From positions 1 through 9,769 of the forward strand of contig CANOCD010000028.1 in the NCBI GenBank assembly GCA_947564495.1: a stretch of 9,769 nucleotides of DNA, read 5' to 3'. How positions within the stretch are numbered: the first letter of the stretch is position 1; every line of letters begins with the position of its first letter. Shown piece by piece: positions 6,333 to 9,769 of the stretch. Below the pieces are notes generated by a model. The model saw only the letters and a list, made by a program, of their open reading frames with translations, searched no databases and was not told where the DNA came from. Source of the stretch: an uncultured Angelakisella sp. GTDB taxonomy: Bacteria > Bacillota > Clostridia > Oscillospirales > Ruminococcaceae. The position numbers were made by a program, and so were the translations under genes.

Positions 6333-8276
6333 TCATTTGCCCCACCACTCCTCCAGCTGCCGCTCGATGGCCTGGTCCGGCCAGCCGCTGTATTTCCCCG
6401 TGGTCCAGATGGCGTGTAACTCGTCCGCCTTCTCCGGGTCGGGGATGGGGAACCTCTTCAGAATGTTGCAGACCTCCCAATAGCCCACCGCCCGGACCGT
6501 GTGCTTGATGTAGCTTTGGATGAGACCCTTCCACTGGGTCCACCCGCAGAGCCGCAGGGCCTCAAAAGCCTGGACGAAGGGCATATCCAGGGAGCCCATC
6601 TTGATTCGGCGGCTGTAATACTCCCCGATCTTCCGGCAAAGCTCCGGGTCCTCCTTGTCGATGAAGTATTGCAGCTTCTGATCCATCTGCTCCCGGATCA
6701 TCAGGTCGATCCACCACCCGTCCAGGGGGGCGGCCACGGGGGTGTAGTAGAGGTCCACCCAGAAGGCTTTGACCATCCCGGCGGGGTCGTTGTTCACCCG
6801 GCGGAAGGCTGGGCGTACAATGTCCATCCCCCGGCGCATATACTCGGGGAGGGCGCCTCCCGGTCCCGCCAGCTGGTCCAGGACCAGGTCCACCACCAGC
6901 TTCTGGTCCGCCCTGTTGGTGAGCCGTTGTAACAGCCCCGGGGAAAGGAGCTTCTTCCCGATCTCCGCCGCTTCCTCGGTGCCCTTGGTCAGCAGGGCGG
7001 CGGAGACCACCGGGGCGGCCCACAGCCCGCCGTACTGCTCGTACAGCTCCTCCGCCAGGGCGCAGAGCCCCGGGTCGGGCTCCCACTGGATGGTCTGGGT
7101 CAGCACCTCCACCAGGGCGGCGGAAAAGGGCTGGTTTTTGCGCCCCGGACGCTGGAAGAACATCTGCTCGTTCACCGATTCCCCCTTGTCGTTTGTCCAG
7201 ACCCGCATCCCGTCCAGGGCGGTCCCCAGGGCCGCCCCCTTGCGGTAGGCGTCACAGATGGCCGGGCCGGTCTTGCCCACCAAAGCATAAAATAGATGGG
7301 CCAGCCGTTTCTCCTTCTCCTTGTACCAGGGCTGGTCCAGGGGGGCGGGGGGCTCCTCCAGTTCCTGTTCCAGCAGCTCCGCTGTCAGGGTGGTGGCGGC
7401 GGGAGAGTTGGAGGCCATGAAGAAACTTAGTGTTTCAAGAAGGTCTTTCTCCGCCCGGTCCTGCCAGTAGGGCAGAGAAGCGGGGTTGTTGATCCTGGCC
7501 AGGGTCCAGTGAACGGCGTCCTTGTTGTCCCCCTTCTCCTTCTTCTCCATCTCCAGCAGGAGGGGCAGGTTCTCCGGGCGGTGGCGCAGGGCGTAGATCA
7601 GCAGCACCCGGATCTGCTTCTTGGCCCCCGGGAGCTGGGCCAAGTACCAGTCGTTGGCCGTTCCCTTGGCCACGTTGTCGATGACCTGGACCCGCCGGGC
7701 CATATCTTTTTTGCCCGCCGGGTCGAAGCCCTCCATGAGAATGGGAAGAATGCTCTCGTCCTCTTCGCAGAGCCACCGGGCCACGCTGTCGGCCAGTTCC
7801 GCATAGCCGGCCCCCAGGGCCTTGACCATGGCGTCCCGGACCCGGTAGTCGGAAAAGAGTTCCGGGTGGTCGCCGTGGGTGCTGATGACCGTCTCGTAGT
7901 GGCCGCTGCCCTTGGTGGTCAGGGCCTCCACCAGGGGGGCCACCACCGAGTAGGGGGCGTTGGTCAGGGCCTTGCCCCCGGCCCGCCCCGGCAGGGGCTC
8001 GGTCTCCCCGGGGACGGCCACCGCCCCCTGGGTGCAGAGCACGGCGTCGCAAAGGGTGATGGCCTCCAGCAGAGCCCCGGCCCTGTCCTGGCAGTCGGGG
8101 GCCAGCACCGAACGGGTCAGCTGGCCCAGCTTGGCAAAGACCGGGGAGGCCTTCTCCAGAGGGGCCAGCCCCTCCAAGGCCCGGCTCAGGCGGAAGTCCT
8201 CCGCCGCCAGGGCGGCCCCGGCGATGGCTCCGGCCCGGAGCCGTTCCCGCAGTTCATACAAAGGCGTCAAGTCCAT
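6333..8276 (-). CDS. 647-aa alpha-helical (HEAT-like) protein of the MoxR-VWA operon
   Basis: I do not recognise a named domain with certainty. The sequence is almost wholly helical, cytoplasmic, without signal peptide or membrane segment. Between about 105 and 300 it shows successive helix pairs resembling HEAT or armadillo repeats, for example APLVEALTT, VRDAMVKALGAGYAELADSVARWL (split by short turns) and QIRVLLIYALRHRPENLPLLLEM. The C-terminal third is rich in Trp and Tyr and ends in EEWWGK. In related neighbourhoods a helical protein (DUF5691) lies between the SWIM gene and MoxR; this protein is in the same place but I cannot show homology. AAGGGGGGA lies 7 nt before the ATG. It starts 17 nt after the SWIM gene. 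A scaffold or adaptor role is plausible but inferred. Confidence 0.85.
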   Translation of the reverse strand: MDLTPLYELRERLRAGAIAGAALAAEDFRLSRALEGLAPLEKASPVFAKLGQLTRSVLAPDCQDRAGALLEAITLCDAVLCTQGAVAVPGETEPLPGRAGGKALTNAPYSVVAPLVEALTTKGSGHYETVISTHGDHPELFSDYRVRDAMVKALGAGYAELADSVARWLCEEDESILPILMEGFDPAGKKDMARRVQVIDNVAKGTANDWYLAQLPGAKKQIRVLLIYALRHRPENLPLLLEMEKKEKGDNKDAVHWTLARINNPASLPYWQDRAEKDLLETLSFFMASNSPAATTLTAELLEQELEEPPAPLDQPWYKEKEKRLAHLFYALVGKTGPAICDAYRKGAALGTALDGMRVWTNDKGESVNEQMFFQRPGRKNQPFSAALVEVLTQTIQWEPDPGLCALAEELYEQYGGLWAAPVVSAALLTKGTEEAAEIGKKLLSPGLLQRLTNRADQKLVVDLVLDQLAGPGGALPEYMRRGMDIVRPAFRRVNNDPAGMVKAFWVDLYYTPVAAPLDGWWIDLMIREQMDQKLQYFIDKEDPELCRKIGEYYSRRIKMGSLDMPFVQAFEALRLCGWTQWKGLIQSYIKHTVRAVGYWEVCNILKRFPIPDPEKADELHAIWTTGKYSGWPDQAIERQLEEWWGK

Positions 8277-8283
8277 TTTTCAG

Positions 8284-8292
8284 TCCCCCCTT
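8284..8292 (-). promoter_or_regulatory. Ribosome binding site of the helical-repeat gene
   Basis: AAGGGGGGA, 7 nt before the ATG at 8276. It departs from the AGGAGG form used by the other genes but keeps good complementarity and spacing. Confidence 0.6.
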
Positions 8293-8293
8293 C

Positions 8294-9733
8294 TTAGTAA
8301 AGCAACCGGACGATGTTTTCCGGCGTGACGATGGACAGCGGCTGGACCGTCAGCCGCCGGGCCCCGGCGTCATACCAGAAGCCACCCAACAGGACCTGTC
8401 CGGCCAGGAGCGCCCCGTCGGGGAGCATGGGCAGGCGGTGGGTGGTGGGCTCCATCCAGGGGGCGTCCCCCAGGCGGATGGTGTTCCCCTCCCCGTCCCG
8501 GAGGACCAGTCCCCCGTCCTCCCCACGGAGGATGGCGGAGAAAGCAATCAGCCGGAAGGTCATGGGGTCGGCCAGGGTGTTCTTCAGCAGATTCTTGGCG
8601 GCCTTGGCCTCGGCGGGGATGGAGGAGGCGGCGAAGCCCCGGAGGGCGGCAAGGTCATCCGAGGTCAGCTCCCGGATCTCCCCGCTTTCCCAGCGGACAC
8701 GGCGGCAGCCCTCCCCGGGGTAGAGGACGGCGGCGGGGGTCTCCACCACCCCGAAGCAGCTGTCGTCCTGCTTGACATATTTGAGGGCTTTCAGGGGGCG
8801 GTAGTTTTGGGTGAGGGAGAGCTCCCCGGTGGCCAGGTCGGCCCAGCAGCCGGTGTCGATGTACTCCCCCCGGGCCGGGTCGAATTCCACCCAGAAGGCC
8901 AGCTGGGCCAGGCGGAGGTCCTTCTTCTCCAGGCCCAGTTCCGCCAGCTCGGAAAACTTCCAGACGCCCCCCAGCTCCTCAAAGAGGAGGTTGTCGTCCT
9001 GGGCCACGTCGCCGCTCTCCAGCTTGGCGGAAAGATACTGCCGGGACTTGCGGACCAGGGCCCACAGCCGCTCCAGGGCGGCGATGGCGGCGTCGTAGTG
9101 CCGGTCCTCCCCGTCCTTCTGGAAGGCTTCGATCTCCAGGATCAGCCCTTTGAGGAGCCGCTGGGGCCCGGGGAGGTAATAGTCCCCCAGCTGCTTGGCC
9201 AGGGTCCGGTAGGCCGGGAGGGCGGTGCCCCCCATGGTGCCCAGACCGGCGTTCATCAGCTCGGTGACCAGCTTCTGGGCAAGGTCCAGGCCCTCCAGCT
9301 GCTTTTGCAGTTTCTTCTGCCGGGCGGCCTTGTTCACCTTGGGCGGGGTCTTGGGGGCGGCCTTCTCCCCGGAGGCGGCCTTGGCGGCCCGGGCCTCCTT
9401 CTTCTGCCGCTTTGCCAGGATGTCCTCGGGGATGTCGCAGGGGGTGAAGGGTTTCCCGGCCATCATCTCGTAGAGAAGGGCCAGGCTGTGCTTGCAGGGG
9501 AACTGGCGGCTGGGGCAGGTGCAGCGGAACACCGGCTGGCCGGGGTCCAAAAAATCGGCGGTGGTGATGTAGTTCTTGGCGCCGCTGCCGGTGCATTCCC
9601 CCAGGAAGAAGCTGTCGTCGGCGGAGGCCTCCAGCCGGACGAAGCCCCCCTTCTGGGAGATCTTCCTGCCGTTGGCCGCAGCCGCCGGGTTGGGGGCCAG
9701 GGCCAGGATCTGCTGTTCGGTGATGGTTCGCAT
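8294..9733 (-). CDS. SWIM zinc-finger protein
   Basis: This is a 479-aa protein counted from the ATG at 9733. A SWIM zinc finger lies near the N-terminus: C71-T-C73 ... C80-K-H82, matching CxC-x(n)-CxH, preceded by a beta-rich segment (30-70). It is followed by a Lys/Ala-rich linker (about 107-148) likely to be flexible or coiled, then a helical middle (150-240) and a beta-rich C-terminal half (about 280-479). SWIM fingers bind DNA or proteins; which applies here is unknown. It is the first gene of the operon visible here. An in-frame GTG at 9745 would add four residues, but AAAGGA (9752-9747) lies one base from it; from the ATG the same motif is 13 nt away, which is long, so the start is not settled. 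The promoter would be beyond the right edge; positions 9734-9769 show nothing else. Confidence 0.9.
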   Translation of the reverse strand: MRTITEQQILALAPNPAAAANGRKISQKGGFVRLEASADDSFFLGECTGSGAKNYITTADFLDPGQPVFRCTCPSRQFPCKHSLALLYEMMAGKPFTPCDIPEDILAKRQKKEARAAKAASGEKAAPKTPPKVNKAARQKKLQKQLEGLDLAQKLVTELMNAGLGTMGGTALPAYRTLAKQLGDYYLPGPQRLLKGLILEIEAFQKDGEDRHYDAAIAALERLWALVRKSRQYLSAKLESGDVAQDDNLLFEELGGVWKFSELAELGLEKKDLRLAQLAFWVEFDPARGEYIDTGCWADLATGELSLTQNYRPLKALKYVKQDDSCFGVVETPAAVLYPGEGCRRVRWESGEIRELTSDDLAALRGFAASSIPAEAKAAKNLLKNTLADPMTFRLIAFSAILRGEDGGLVLRDGEGNTIRLGDAPWMEPTTHRLPMLPDGALLAGQVLLGGFWYDAGARRLTVQPLSIVTPENIVRLLY

Positions 9734-9769
9734 GGGTGGGTACACATCCTTTCCGCCCCGGGAGGGGGG

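Noticed and set aside
6304..6543. Longer start for the ABM-like protein (190 aa)
   Set aside because: It would overlap the end of the helical-repeat gene by about 210 bases and adds no domain, whereas AAAGGAGG sits 6 nt before the ATG at 6303.
1..9769. tRNA, rRNA, CRISPR array, insertion sequence or transposase
   Set aside because: I looked on both strands and saw no cloverleaf, no regularly spaced repeats, no terminal inverted repeats flanking a gene and no transposase or integrase motifs.

Overview
The window looks like chromosomal DNA from a high-GC Clostridia-type Firmicute (Oscillospiraceae relatives such as Flavonifractor or Lawsonibacter would fit). This rests on strong AGGAGG-type ribosome binding sites, a short lipoprotein signal, and a DUF3298/RsiV-like lipoprotein typical of spore-formers. 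The taxon is an inference, not read from a marker gene.

Nearly everything is one minus-strand operon of seven genes, read from right to left: SWIM zinc-finger protein (9733-8294), a 647-aa helical-repeat protein (8276-6333), a 110-aa antibiotic-biosynthesis-monooxygenase-like (ABM) protein (6303-5971), a MoxR-type AAA+ ATPase (5956-4868), a 758-aa DUF5682-type protein with TraB/TIKI/EreA-like His/Glu motifs (4849-2573), a CoxE-like VWA protein with a complete MIDAS (2560-1430), and a secreted lipoprotein (1409-330). The intergenic gaps are only 12-29 nt. Two ribosome binding sites overlap the stop codon of the preceding gene, so the genes are probably translated in concert. A GC-rich hairpin followed by TTTT, 36 nt after the last stop codon, is a convincing terminator. 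The promoter lies outside the window, to the right.

The core (SWIM + helical repeat + MoxR + DUF5682 + VWA) matches a widespread but functionally uncharacterised MoxR-VWA neighbourhood that I recall from actinobacteria and other phyla. By analogy with RavA-ViaA, NorQ-NorD and CoxD-CoxE, the ATPase and the VWA protein should form a remodelling or metal-insertion pair. The DUF5682 protein is the best candidate for a catalytic client or effector, and the SWIM and helical-repeat proteins look like recognition or scaffold parts. The ABM-like enzyme and the DUF3298-like lipoprotein are accessory members whose link to the core is unexplained.

Positions 1-329 hold no convincing complete gene. The first 40 bases may be the 3' end of a convergent plus-strand gene, followed by its own hairpin terminator. 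The rest is a hairpin-rich convergent intergenic region with degenerate internal repeats.
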